From: Actinopolymorpha pittospori
GTDB taxonomy: Bacteria; Actinomycetota; Actinomycetes; Propionibacteriales; Actinopolymorphaceae
Assembly: GCF_014873875.1 (NCBI RefSeq)
Contig: NZ_JADBEM010000001.1
Span: 8,060,001 to 8,124,000 of the forward strand
DNA: 64,000 nucleotides
Direction of reading: 5' to 3'
Part shown: positions 1 to 9,334 of the stretch, one piece after another
How positions within the stretch are numbered: the first letter of the stretch is position 1
How the letters are laid out: each line of letters starts with the position of its first letter
Made by a program: the position numbers and the translations under genes
Notes under the pieces: generated by a model
What the model was told of the DNA's origin: nothing
Seen by the model: only the letters and a program-made list of their open reading frames with translations
The model's database searches: none

Positions 1-1
1 G

Positions 2-1666
2 GTGACGCTGATGCTGGTGCTCCTCGTCGTACCGACCGTGTGGACCGGGGTCCTGGCCTTCAGCGAGAACGGCCGGCCCTCCCTCGCTCACTTCGCGAGC
101 GTCTTCACCGATCCTGGGTCCCTGCGCGCGTTCCTCCACACCGGTATCTGGCTGCTCATCGCGGGCCTGATGCTGGTGGTGGGATTCGGGCTGGCGGTAC
201 TCAGCCAGCAGCACTTCGGACGCTGGTCAGCGGCGTTCGTCAACGTCATGATGCTTCCGTTCGGCCTGTCCGCCCTCGCCTCGGGCGCGGCGTTCCGGAT
301 CATCTTCGACCCCGCACCCGAGCGGGGTTCGGCGACCGCGCTCACGACCCTGCTCACCGGCTCGAGCCCGGTCTGGCTCGGTCCCAACCTGATCTGGTTG
401 GTCCTCATCTCGGCGTTCGCCTGGACCTGGCTCGGCTTCGTCGTCTCGCTCTATCGTGCCGGCCTGGAGGCCATCCCGCGGGAACACATCCGCCGCGCCC
501 GCGCCCAGGGGTCCGGCGGCTGGCTGCGCGGCATGTTGAACCTGCAGTGGCGACTCCTCCGGCCGGTGACCTGGGTCGTCCTTCTCACGCTGTGCGTCGC
601 CGCCGCCCGGATCTTCGACCTGGTCCTCATCGTCGCGCCCGGTCCGATGCAGGACGAGGTGAACGTCGTCTCGGTGCACTGGTGGCGGCTCGCCACCTCC
701 TCGGCCGACCAGGGGCCGTCCGCGGCGGTCGCCGTCGTCCTCCTCGCCGGGGTCGCCGGCGTCGCCCTGCTCTGCCGCAAGATGATGCGCCAGCCACACT
801 CGGTCGTCCCGCAACCGCCGCGCCGGCCGCTCCGTCATTGGCCCCGGCGAGGTGTGCCCTTGCTGAGCACCGTGATCGGGCTCGCCGTCAGCCTGCTCTG
901 GGCGTTCCCGATGTTCGTGCTCGTGGTGACCGCCGTCCGCAGCCCGGACGACGCTGGTGCGGTCGGCTGGTGGCGACCGGCCACGGCGCTCCTGAGCACC
1001 GCGTCGCTGGCCGAGGTCCTGGGCGCCGGCCTGCCCGGCGCCCTCTGGTCCACGCTCATCGTCGCCGGCGGGTCCGCCCTCATCGTGGCGAGCGCCGCGC
1101 TCGTTCCCGCCTACGCCCTGGCCGCCGCGCGGCACCGCGCACTGGTGACCGCCCTGACCATCGTGCTCAGCATCCTCGCGGTGCTCCCCGTTCAGATGTA
1201 CGTCGGACCTCTGCGGCAACTGATCGACGGCTGGGGACTGAGCGGACGAACGATTCCCCTCATCCTGATGCACGCGGCGGCCGGTCTGCCGTTCGCCATC
1301 CTGCTGCTGCGCGGAGCGCTGGCCTCGGCGGCCGAGAGCCGTGCCGGCGACACGCTCGGAAGGCGAGCAGGTTCTCGCACCGACGCCGCCCGCCACCTCT
1401 GGCGTACGACTGGCCGGGCCCTGGTCGCGGTGGCGGTCCTGGAGTTCGTCCTCGTGTGGGACGACTTCATCGTGAGCTTCCTGGTGAGCGGTCCAGGGTC
1501 CAGTCCACTCACCCTGGTCCTGTGGGGTGAGGCCCGCCAGTTCGGGATCTCGACCGGGCCGGTGGCCGCCGCGGCAGTGCTCTCCGCGCTGGTTCCGGCA
1601 GGACTCCTGATGGGGACCTGGCGGCGTTGGGTGGTCCCAGGCCTCACGGGCGGGGTGTTCCGGTGA
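2..1666 (+). CDS. Fused ABC transporter permease (sugar type), 5' end outside window
   Basis: Membrane permease of a binding-protein-dependent ABC importer, probably for a sugar or oligosaccharide. Two permease halves lie in one chain. Half one (about residues 1-265) has several membrane helices and a recognisable EAA loop near residues 154-170 (EAIPREHIRRARAQG), the contact site for the ATPase. Half two (about 285-554) resembles MalG, including the late WDDF motif, but its EAA loop is weak. Each half is usually a separate protein (MalF and MalG types), so this is a fusion. The reading frame is open at the left edge and the first residues already look like the first helix, so the real start lies upstream. 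The stop overlaps the GTG of the next gene. The substrate cannot be read from sequence. Confidence 0.8.
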   Translation: MTLMLVLLVVPTVWTGVLAFSENGRPSLAHFASVFTDPGSLRAFLHTGIWLLIAGLMLVVGFGLAVLSQQHFGRWSAAFVNVMMLPFGLSALASGAAFRIIFDPAPERGSATALTTLLTGSSPVWLGPNLIWLVLISAFAWTWLGFVVSLYRAGLEAIPREHIRRARAQGSGGWLRGMLNLQWRLLRPVTWVVLLTLCVAAARIFDLVLIVAPGPMQDEVNVVSVHWWRLATSSADQGPSAAVAVVLLAGVAGVALLCRKMMRQPHSVVPQPPRRPLRHWPRRGVPLLSTVIGLAVSLLWAFPMFVLVVTAVRSPDDAGAVGWWRPATALLSTASLAEVLGAGLPGALWSTLIVAGGSALIVASAALVPAYALAAARHRALVTALTIVLSILAVLPVQMYVGPLRQLIDGWGLSGRTIPLILMHAAAGLPFAILLLRGALASAAESRAGDTLGRRAGSRTDAARHLWRTTGRALVAVAVLEFVLVWDDFIVSFLVSGPGSSPLTLVLWGEARQFGISTGPVAAAAVLSALVPAGLLMGTWRRWVVPGLTGGVFR

Positions 1667-4473
1667 GCACTCCGCCGGTGAGCGAACGCCGCCCGAACCA
1701 ACCCACCGGGAGAGCGCCCGGGACGCAACCTGGTGTCGGCCAGCCTGGTTCTGCCTCGTCCCCGTCGCAGCGCCCCGATCCGGCAGGTGGCACGGCGTCT
1801 GATGCCCCGCTGCTGCGGGAGCCCCGCTCGGGCCCGGTCCTGCGCGTGGTGCGATGGATGGGCGCGGGCGCGATGGGCCTCGTCGGCGGCGTGGTCATCA
1901 ACATCGTGAGCGAGATCATGACCGGCGCCTCGCGCAGCGCGGTGCTGCTCGGGGCTCCACTGCTGCTGGTCATGATCGTCGCCCTCTGGGACCGCTGGCG
2001 CCGGTACCGGCAGCGCCGGACCCAGGACCTCGGCCTGGTGGCTCCCGACACGCCCATCCGGCCTACGTGGTTTCGCGAGTCGCGAAAGCTGCACGGTCGC
2101 GACGATGCCGTCCAGCTGGGGGCCAACCACCTGAAGCTCCGCGGCGCCGCTGCCGTCGTCGGTCCACCCGGTACCGGCTCCTCGGCGGTCGCCGCGGCGG
2201 TCGTCGACAGGCTCATCGAGGACGGCATCTCCGCCGCCAAGGTCGCGCCCTTCGACCTGCGGGGCTGGGCGTGGGAGCCGGACAGCGCGCTCACCCTGGC
2301 GAGCCATCTGCTGCCTGCGTTCGGGCTCACCGCCCCCGTCACCGAGGAGGAGCTCGCCCACGCCGGCGAGCGATTGGGGAACACGCTCGTCAACCAGCGT
2401 GTGCTGCTGGTGCTGGACAACCTCGCGGAGCCGAGTCAGATCGACTGGCTGGTACGAGGGCTGGCGCGACCACTCGCGGGCGCGTCGATTCCTCAGCCGA
2501 CTCTTCTGGTCGTGGGGCGGCCCACCCTCGTGGAGGCCTTCGGCCACCGGGATCATGTGCACCTCGGCCCGCTCCCCGACCACGACCTGCGCTCGATCTG
2601 GGCCAAGCGACTGGACGACGCCGCCAGAGCCGGGTGGTCCGCACCCTGGTCGTTTGACGAGCGTTTTCTCGCGGCCGTGATCCACTACTGCGCCGGACTC
2701 CCGAAAGCCGTCCATGACCTGGCCCGGGAGTTCACCCGGGCCGGCGCCCTGCTGACCCCGGACGACCTCGTGGATCCCCTCGCGAGGACGTTCGTGACCG
2801 GCCCCACCATGGCCGCGGTGTGGACCGCCATCCTCGAACGCACCACCGACAGCCTCTCGCGTCGGGGCACGTTGCTCCTCGAGGAGCTGGCCGAGCTGCC
2901 GGTCACCGAGCTCACCGTGGAAGCGATCGAGGCCGTGCGCGGCAGCCTCGACGAGCTGATCCGGATCCGCGAGCGGGACGTGGGGTCCGCCGACGCGGGG
3001 TCAGCGGACCCCCCACCCGCGGATCCGATCGCCGAACTTCTCGACCGTCGGCTGATCAGGCAGACCGCGTCCGGACGCTACCGGCTGCCACAGGAGATCC
3101 GATCGGTGGTCCAAGCCCCCGGCCCTTCCGCGCAGAGTCGGGCCAGTGCGCTGATGGGGATGCAGGCGCTCGTTCGCCACTACGCCGGACTGGCGCGGAC
3201 GTGGATGTTCGCCCTCGACACACCGGAGGAAGCCGCCGCCGCGGCACGGTGGTTCCACACGACGGAGCCGTTGCTGCAGGCGCTCCTGTCCGGGGCGGCG
3301 GATGCCAACGCCACGGTGTGGGATGCGGCCTCCGACGCGAAGACCTACGTGGCGGAGGACGCGGACACCGTCGCGGGCGACGCGACGTTCGATGAGCGGC
3401 GCAGGCTCCTCGGCGACGCACGGGACCGCCTGGTCGACGACCTGTGCCTCCTCACCGACGCCCTCGACCGGTGGCGGAGCCGCGCCTCGCGCCCGATGCC
3501 GATGGGTGAACCACCCGTGGCGTTCCTGGACACCGACCGCCAGGCCAGGCGCCCAGAGCTCGAGCAGCTCGCCGCGATCCGTGCGGCCACGGCTCTGCGC
3601 GAGGCGGGCCGACCGGCCGACGCCGACGGTGCCCTCGCCCGAACACCGGCCACTCCCCTGCGCTTCTGGCGTCGCTGGCCCCCGTGGCGGCACTGGCGTC
3701 GCAACTGCACCAACGCCCTTCGGGCTCGGCGGCACCACGAGACCGCGCTCAACTACGTCGCACTCGCCGGCACCACCGATGATCCCACCGCTGCCGGCGA
3801 CCTCCTCCGGCGTGCCGAGGACGAGCTCCAGCTGGCCTGGAACGCGCTCCCTGCCAAGGACCTCCACGGCCATGTGACCACGCTGTTGACGATGGCCGAG
3901 GTCTTCCTCCGCCAGGGCGTACCGGACTCTGCCCTGGAGCGGCTCGACATCGCCGAGTCCCGGGCCGCCGAGGGCCCGGACCCGTGCGGGCTGGCACAGG
4001 TCGCGGAACTCCGCGGCGTCGCCGCCTGGATGCAGGGCCGCTCCTCAGCCGCCGTGGTCCTGTGGCAGCGGGCGCTGACGGCGTTCAACCGGCTGGCCGA
4101 CCGACAGGGACAGGCGCGCTGCCTGCAACACCTCGGGTCGGCCGTCCTCGTCGCCCCGGAGCTCACCGGGCTGGTCCTCGACGAGCGTCGGCGACCACAC
4201 GACGAGGCCGCGGCCGTCCAACACGCGCTCGCCTGGCTGGAGCGCAGCCAACGGTTGCGGACGGGCCCGGTCTCCGAGGTGGCCCAGACGTATCTCGATC
4301 GGGCGCGCACGCGCGCTCGTCGGGTGGCCGTCACGACACCGGCGGACCTGCCACCGTCACCGACCGAGAGTGAGGCCGAGGAACTCCCGGCGGAGTCCGG
4401 ACCGTCGTGGACCGAGCGCCCGAGGGGCCTCGTCGCCCGACTGCTCGCAGTCTTCGGCCGGGCCACACCGTGA
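1663..4473 (+). CDS. Membrane-anchored STAND/NB-ARC-like NTPase with TPR-like C-terminus
   Basis: A 936-residue protein starting at a GTG that overlaps the stop of the permease gene by 4 bp, so the two are translationally coupled. It has a Pro-rich N-terminus, two membrane helices (about residues 65-115), then a nucleotide-binding region. The P-loop position reads GPPGTGSS (about residue 167), so the Walker A lysine is replaced by serine. A Walker B-like strand (VLLVLDN) follows near 248, and an LLVVGRP strand further on. The C-terminal third is Ala/Leu-rich helical sequence consistent with TPR repeats. The fold suggests a signalling or scaffold protein of the STAND class. Loss of the lysine suggests weak or no ATP hydrolysis. 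Its link to a sugar importer is unexplained. Confidence 0.6.
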   Translation: MSTPPVSERRPNQPTGRAPGTQPGVGQPGSASSPSQRPDPAGGTASDAPLLREPRSGPVLRVVRWMGAGAMGLVGGVVINIVSEIMTGASRSAVLLGAPLLLVMIVALWDRWRRYRQRRTQDLGLVAPDTPIRPTWFRESRKLHGRDDAVQLGANHLKLRGAAAVVGPPGTGSSAVAAAVVDRLIEDGISAAKVAPFDLRGWAWEPDSALTLASHLLPAFGLTAPVTEEELAHAGERLGNTLVNQRVLLVLDNLAEPSQIDWLVRGLARPLAGASIPQPTLLVVGRPTLVEAFGHRDHVHLGPLPDHDLRSIWAKRLDDAARAGWSAPWSFDERFLAAVIHYCAGLPKAVHDLAREFTRAGALLTPDDLVDPLARTFVTGPTMAAVWTAILERTTDSLSRRGTLLLEELAELPVTELTVEAIEAVRGSLDELIRIRERDVGSADAGSADPPPADPIAELLDRRLIRQTASGRYRLPQEIRSVVQAPGPSAQSRASALMGMQALVRHYAGLARTWMFALDTPEEAAAAARWFHTTEPLLQALLSGAADANATVWDAASDAKTYVAEDADTVAGDATFDERRRLLGDARDRLVDDLCLLTDALDRWRSRASRPMPMGEPPVAFLDTDRQARRPELEQLAAIRAATALREAGRPADADGALARTPATPLRFWRRWPPWRHWRRNCTNALRARRHHETALNYVALAGTTDDPTAAGDLLRRAEDELQLAWNALPAKDLHGHVTTLLTMAEVFLRQGVPDSALERLDIAESRAAEGPDPCGLAQVAELRGVAAWMQGRSSAAVVLWQRALTAFNRLADRQGQARCLQHLGSAVLVAPELTGLVLDERRRPHDEAAAVQHALAWLERSQRLRTGPVSEVAQTYLDRARTRARRVAVTTPADLPPSPTESEAEELPAESGPSWTERPRGLVARLLAVFGRATP

Positions 4474-4492
4474 GGCGGCCATACTCGGTGCC

Positions 4493-5926
4493 GTGACGTT
4501 CACATCCGCAGACCATGCCGACGACCACACCGCGGTGGAGACCAGGATCATCGAGGGCCGTCTGGAGCCGGGAGCACCGGACTGGGTGTACATACCCGTC
4601 GACGTCCCTCCCGGCGTGGCCGAGATCGGCGTCCGCTACAGCTACGACCAGCCCGAGCCGACCATCGGCGTGCCCGGCAACGCCCTCGACATCGGCATCT
4701 TCGACCCGCGCGGCCACGAACCCCGCCAGGCCAAGGGCTTCCGCGGCTGGTCCGGCGGGGCCCGCGACTCCTTCTTCCTGAACGACACCGAGGCGACGCC
4801 CGGCTACCTGCCCGGGCCGATCCGCGCGGGCACCTGGCACATCGTGGTCGGCCCCTACACCGTCGCGCCGCGGGGCCTGGCGTACCGGCTCGAGGTGACA
4901 CTGCGCCGGGGCGCGCCCGGTCCGGCGTTCACACCGCGACCGGCGCCGACGCGCGCGACCGGCCGGGGCCCGGCCTGGTACCGCGGTGACCTCCACCTGC
5001 ACACCGTGCACTCCGACGGACGCCGCGAGCCGGCCGAACTCGTCGCCGCCGCCCGCTCGGCCGGGCTCGACTTCATGGTCTCCACCGATCACAACACCCC
5101 CTCCTCCACCGGGATCTGGGGCCACCACGCACCGGAGGATCTGCTGATCATCAACGGCGAGGAGGTGACCACCCGCAACGGCCACCTCATCGCCGCCGGA
5201 CTACCGGCCGGGACGTGGATCGACTGGCGCTTCCGCGCCGTGGACGGGGTCCTCCCCCGCGTCGTCGGCGAGTTGCACGAGCACGGTGCGCTCGCCATCG
5301 CCGCGCATCCCTTCTGCCCCGACGTCGGCTGCGCGTGGAAGTTCGGCTTCGCCGAGGTGGACGCCGTCGAGGTGTGGAACGGCCCGTGGACGCCTGACGA
5401 CGAGATGTCACTGCGCCAGTGGGACGCGGCCCTGGTCGCGTCGGACCGCAGGTGGCTGCCGGCCGTCGGGAGCAGCGACTCCCACGACCACAGCGACGCG
5501 CCCGGTCTCGGCCAGACGGTGGTGTGGGCGGACGATCTCAGTCCGGAGGCGATCCTCTCCGGGGTCCGAGCCGGACGCAGCTACGTCGCCGAGTCCGCCG
5601 CGGTGGAGGTCACGTTCGAGGCGCGGGCGAACGCGCGTACGGCCCGGATCGGCGAACGCCTCGCGGTCGCTCCCGACGTGACCGTGGAGTGTGTGGTGCA
5701 CGTCCGCGGCGTTCCCGACGGTTTCGTCCGGTTCGTGACCGACGAGGGATCGCTGGCGCAGTTGCCGCTGCCGGTGGGTGGCGAGGGGGCCGTCAGCTGG
5801 ACCACCACCGCGGCCGTCTCGAAGTACGTCCGGGTCGAGGTGCGTCACACCCCGCCGCAGCCGACGGTGTTCGAGGGGATGGCGGCGTTCACCAACCCGA
5901 TCTTCCTCGACCCACAGGCCAGCTGA
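4493..5926 (+). CDS. PHP-domain metallohydrolase, CehA/McbA type
   Basis: A 477-residue protein. The N-terminal ~160 residues form a beta-rich region. A PHP metal-hydrolase domain follows, with the motifs DLHLHTVHSDG (about residue 164), STDHNTPS, AHPFCPD and SSDSHDH, which supply the metal-binding His and Asp residues. Family members with CehA-like architecture hydrolyse phosphoester or carbamate bonds; the substrate here is unknown. The GTG start at 4493 is chosen because upstream in-frame codons lie inside the preceding gene. It lies 19 bp after the STAND-like gene and may be in the same transcript. Confidence 0.75.
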   Translation: MTFTSADHADDHTAVETRIIEGRLEPGAPDWVYIPVDVPPGVAEIGVRYSYDQPEPTIGVPGNALDIGIFDPRGHEPRQAKGFRGWSGGARDSFFLNDTEATPGYLPGPIRAGTWHIVVGPYTVAPRGLAYRLEVTLRRGAPGPAFTPRPAPTRATGRGPAWYRGDLHLHTVHSDGRREPAELVAAARSAGLDFMVSTDHNTPSSTGIWGHHAPEDLLIINGEEVTTRNGHLIAAGLPAGTWIDWRFRAVDGVLPRVVGELHEHGALAIAAHPFCPDVGCAWKFGFAEVDAVEVWNGPWTPDDEMSLRQWDAALVASDRRWLPAVGSSDSHDHSDAPGLGQTVVWADDLSPEAILSGVRAGRSYVAESAAVEVTFEARANARTARIGERLAVAPDVTVECVVHVRGVPDGFVRFVTDEGSLAQLPLPVGGEGAVSWTTTAAVSKYVRVEVRHTPPQPTVFEGMAAFTNPIFLDPQAS

Positions 5927-6014
5927 CCGGCACCGGCCCGGGTCTGGGGCCTGGGACGGGCCCGACAACACGCGCGATACCGACAACCGGTCCAGACAGC
6001 ACGAAGCGCCGGCG

Positions 6015-6055
6015 GCCCCCGGGCCGGACCAGTGAAGAGGTCCGGCCCGAGGGGT
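6015..6055. terminator. Bidirectional terminator-like hairpin
   Basis: A perfect 10-bp stem (GGGCCGGACC at 6021-6030 with GGTCCGGCCC at 6039-6048) and an 8-nt loop lie between two convergent genes. There is no T run, as is common in high-GC actinobacteria. Confidence 0.65.
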
Positions 6056-6083
6056 CGTCGGCGCTAGGGGCGCTGACGGTGGC

Positions 6084-6446
6084 TCAGTGGAAGGAGTCGC
6101 CGCAGGCGCAGGAGCTGGTCGCGCTCGGGTTGTCGATCGTGAAGCCCTGCTTCTCGATCGTGTCAACGAAGTCGATCACGGCGCCCTGCAGGTAGGGAGT
6201 GCTCATCCGGTCGACGACCACGCCGACCCCGCCGAACTCCCGAACGCTGTCGCCGTCAAGCTCGCGCTCGTCGAAGAAGAGCTGGTAGCGCAGACCCGAA
6301 CAGCCGCCAGGCTGCACGGCCAAGCGCAGCCGGAGGTCGTCGCGCCCCTCCTGATCGAGGAGGCTCTTGACCTTCGCCGCCGCCGCGTCGGTGAGGGACA
6401 CGCCGTCAGTCTGGGCCTGCTGGGTCACGTCGCTCTGAATGGTCAT
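6084..6446 (-). CDS. HesB/IscA-family iron-sulfur cluster insertion protein
   Basis: A 120-residue A-type carrier that receives Fe-S clusters and passes them to apoproteins. The three conserved cysteines are present, one in GGCSGLRYQL and two in the C-terminal SCACGDSF. The ATG at 6446 is preferred over an in-frame codon 15 nt upstream because a GGGAG ribosome site sits just before it. The gene stands alone, convergent with the PHP gene. This type is often called ErpA in actinobacteria, but sequence alone does not separate ErpA from IscA. Confidence 0.88.
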   Translation of the reverse strand: MTIQSDVTQQAQTDGVSLTDAAAAKVKSLLDQEGRDDLRLRLAVQPGGCSGLRYQLFFDERELDGDSVREFGGVGVVVDRMSTPYLQGAVIDFVDTIEKQGFTIDNPSATSSCACGDSFH

Positions 6447-6561
6447 CCGTCGGACTCCCAAGGTCGTCCTGTATCAGTACATGTCGCAGGCTCAACGCCT
6501 GTGGCGGCACCGACATTCCGATGCACCGCTCCATGGTTGCATAGTTCGGGCGCTCCGAAGC

Positions 6562-7668
6562 TCAGCGGGACCAGGTCCGCGCGACTCTGGCACCCAGCGC
6601 GACCAGGCTCTCCCGAGGCTGCCCCATCGCACGGTCGGCACCGACGAGATCCACCAGGGAATAGGCGGATTCGACCCCCATCGTCCGCATTTCCCGGATT
6701 CCGACCAGCACCCTCCCGGCCAGGACGACGCAGGGCCGGATCGCCTCACCGGCCGTCGCGGCGACTCCGGAGACCACCTTGCCGCTCGCGGACTGGAAGT
6801 CGAAGGCGCCCTCGCCGGTGAGGACCAGGTCGGCCCGCCGCGCGTGTGCGTTCAGATCCACCGCGTCGATGATCGTCTCGATTCCGGGTACGCGTTCGCC
6901 ACCGAGCAGCAGCAGCACGTAGCCGAGACCGCCGGCCGCTCCGGCGCCCTTGGCGTCAGCCAGCGGCCGATCGGACAGGTCGGCGAAGCGTTCGAGGGCC
7001 GCGTCCAGCACTACCCTGCGGTCGTCCTGGACACCTTTTTGTGGGCCGAAGATGTTGGTTGCCCCCCGCAGTCCGAGCAGCGGGTTGTCGACATCGGTCG
7101 CGGCCAGCACCTCGACGCCGGCAAGGCGTGCCCGCGCGGCGGTCAGGTCGACCTCGGTCAGGTCGGCGAGCGCGGCGCCTCCGGAACGGAGCGCGCCCTC
7201 CGGCTTCGCCGTCGCTCCGAGGGCCGCCAGCATGCCCGCACCGGCGTCGTTGGTCCCGCTGCCACCGAGTCCGATCACCAGCTTGCGCGCACCGGCGTCC
7301 AACGCCGCCGCCACCAACTCCCCGACGCCGTAGGTGGTGGCGCGCTCGGGGTCCCGCTCCTTCTCGGGCACCAGCGTCAGACCGCAGGCCTGCGCGGACT
7401 CGATATAGGCCGTTTCCTCGTGCATCAGCAGCGTCGCGGGCGTGGGCTCACCGAACGGTCCGCTGACCGTCACCGCCAGGAGTTCGCCGCCGAGTGCCGC
7501 GTGCAGGACGTCGACGAAGCCGGGCCCGCCGTCGGACATGGGAACGGTGACCACCTCGTCGTCGGGCGCCTGCTGGCGCCATCCGGCGGCCATCGCTTCG
7601 GCTGCCTCCACGGCGCTGAGGGTGCCGGCGAACTTGTCTGGGGCGATCAGCACATGCACGATCGACAT
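6562..7668 (-). CDS. glxK: Glycerate kinase (GlxK/GarK family)
   Basis: Phosphorylates glycerate, linking glyoxylate and serine breakdown to glycolysis. The 368-residue length is normal for the family. The N-terminal APDKFAGTLSAVEAAEAM block and the GLGGSGTNDAGAGML loop are family hallmarks. The ATG is preceded by GGGAGG. The chain is complete and in frame. The divergent neighbour is a GNAT gene 88 bp away, so both promoters must lie in that gap. Whether the product is 2- or 3-phosphoglycerate cannot be told from sequence. Confidence 0.9.
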   Translation of the reverse strand: MSIVHVLIAPDKFAGTLSAVEAAEAMAAGWRQQAPDDEVVTVPMSDGGPGFVDVLHAALGGELLAVTVSGPFGEPTPATLLMHEETAYIESAQACGLTLVPEKERDPERATTYGVGELVAAALDAGARKLVIGLGGSGTNDAGAGMLAALGATAKPEGALRSGGAALADLTEVDLTAARARLAGVEVLAATDVDNPLLGLRGATNIFGPQKGVQDDRRVVLDAALERFADLSDRPLADAKGAGAAGGLGYVLLLLGGERVPGIETIIDAVDLNAHARRADLVLTGEGAFDFQSASGKVVSGVAATAGEAIRPCVVLAGRVLVGIREMRTMGVESAYSLVDLVGADRAMGQPRESLVALGARVARTWSR

Positions 7669-7756
7669 CCTCCCGCGTACGTCACTGGCCGGCCGCTCTG
7701 GGGTACGTCGCGTCGTGGGACGACCGGAATCCGTACGACATGGCTAAGGTCACAAC

Positions 7757-8641
7757 GTGCTGATCAGGCCCATGCATGACGACGACATCGACGCGGCTCG
7801 CGGCCTCACCCACGAAGCCATGGAGCTCGTCCGGGCGACCACGCGTCCGGCGGGTGTCCCCGGCCCGCCACCTGGTCCCGCCACTCCGGAGTGGAGCTCG
7901 CTGTGGGAACGCCGGGCGAAACACCTGCTCCGACACGATCCGGACGGTTGTTGGGTGGCTGAGCTCGATGGTGCGGTGGCCGGTGTCGGGATGGCGTTGC
8001 GCCGCGAGAAGCTCTGGGCGCTGTCCGCGTTCTTCGTCCGGCCGACCAGCCAGGGTGCGGGCATCGGCGCCGCTCTCCTCGACGCGGTCCTCACCTACAG
8101 CCAGGGCTGCCTGCGCGGCATCATCATCTCGACCAGCGACCCGCGCGCGGCTCGCCGCTACCGGCTGGCGGGTTTCACCCTGCACCCCACGATCCGGATC
8201 TCCGGAACCGTCCGGCGCTCGGCGCTCCCCCTGGTCGAGGCGGTACGCGAGGGTGGGGTCGGAGACCGCGACCTGTGCGACTCGATCGACCGCCGGACCC
8301 GGGGAGCGGCCCACGGCGTCGACCACGAGTTTCTCTGCGCGGAGTACGGCCTGCTCGTGTGTGACACGCTGACCGGCAGCGGCTACTGCTTCGTCGACCG
8401 GACCGGTTCGCCCGTCCTGCTCGCCGCCACCAACCGCAAGGTCGCCCAGCGGCTGCTCTGGACGGCGCTAGCCAGCGCACCCGAAGAGTCCACGGTCCGG
8501 ATCGACTACCTCACCTCCGACCAGGAGTGGGCTGTCGACGTGGCGCTGGCGGCCGGGCTCTCACTGCGTACCGAGGGCTACGTCTGCCTTCGCCACATGC
8601 GTCCCCCGGCGCCCTATCTGCCGTCCGGCGCCTTTCTCTGA
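7757..8641 (+). CDS. GNAT-family N-acetyltransferase, two-domain
   Basis: A 294-residue protein starting at GTG. The N-terminal half is a GNAT fold with the acetyl-CoA loop QGAGIGAALLDA preceded by an FFVRP strand. The C-terminal half looks like a second, degenerate GNAT-like module. The acceptor is unknown. It is transcribed divergently from the glycerate kinase gene and ends 86 bp before the convergent pspAB gene. Confidence 0.78.
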   Translation: MLIRPMHDDDIDAARGLTHEAMELVRATTRPAGVPGPPPGPATPEWSSLWERRAKHLLRHDPDGCWVAELDGAVAGVGMALRREKLWALSAFFVRPTSQGAGIGAALLDAVLTYSQGCLRGIIISTSDPRAARRYRLAGFTLHPTIRISGTVRRSALPLVEAVREGGVGDRDLCDSIDRRTRGAAHGVDHEFLCAEYGLLVCDTLTGSGYCFVDRTGSPVLLAATNRKVAQRLLWTALASAPEESTVRIDYLTSDQEWAVDVALAAGLSLRTEGYVCLRHMRPPAPYLPSGAFL

Positions 8642-8727
8642 CACCCAGACCTGACGCCAGACCCTGGACACCCCGGAGACCCTGGCCGCCGGCTGCAGGA
8701 TTCACCAGCCGCGGCCCAGGGCACGGC

Positions 8728-9297
8728 CTAGAGGCCGGGAGCACCCCAGACGGGGAACCAGCGCGACAGGTCGTCCTCGAGGCGAAGGTCGTTGGTGACG
8801 AGCCCGCGGACCTGAAGCTCCTGGGCGTTGTCGCGCCGCTCGTGGGCAACGGGGGCGAACGGGTAGAACGACCCGCGCTTGTAGAGGTAGACGAGCGCGA
8901 GCCGCCGCCCGTCCAGGTCCCGGAAGGCAACCAGCGAGCACAGTAGGGACGGTCCGAACCCAGCCGCCTCCAGTGAGGAGTTGACCGCGTGCAGGTCCGT
9001 GACCAGTCCGGTCGTGTCCGACGGGTCGTGCTGGAGGACGAGCCAGGTGTAGCCGTAGGAGTCCTGGGTGCGCTCGACCTTGGGTCCCTCGTCGGCGTCC
9101 AACAACTCCTGGATGTCGGCCTGGGTGCTCGCGAAGGCACCACCCTCCGCCGCCCGATAACACACCGACCCCACCCCGGTGGGCCGATACGCCGACGCCG
9201 CCTCGAGCGTCAGGGCCGCCTGCGGCAAGCCGAACAGCTGGTCGAGGTTCGGCTTCTTCGGCTGGGTTCGCCCGAGGAGCACGTCGAGGAATTTCAT
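8728..9297 (-). CDS. pspAB: PspA-associated protein PspAB
   Basis: A 189-residue soluble protein starting MKFLDVLLGR, typical of the actinobacterial PspAB family. It is the last gene of the pspA-pspAA-htpX-pspAB run, 37 bp after htpX. Function is inferred from constant association with PspA and HtpX, that is, membrane-stress response; its biochemistry is not established. The ATG at 9297 is chosen because the longer frame runs into htpX. Confidence 0.85.
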   Translation of the reverse strand: MKFLDVLLGRTQPKKPNLDQLFGLPQAALTLEAASAYRPTGVGSVCYRAAEGGAFASTQADIQELLDADEGPKVERTQDSYGYTWLVLQHDPSDTTGLVTDLHAVNSSLEAAGFGPSLLCSLVAFRDLDGRRLALVYLYKRGSFYPFAPVAHERRDNAQELQVRGLVTNDLRLEDDLSRWFPVWGAPGL

Positions 9298-9334
9298 ACG
9301 GGGGGCAGCCTTTCGGATCGAGGGGGTTTCGGCC

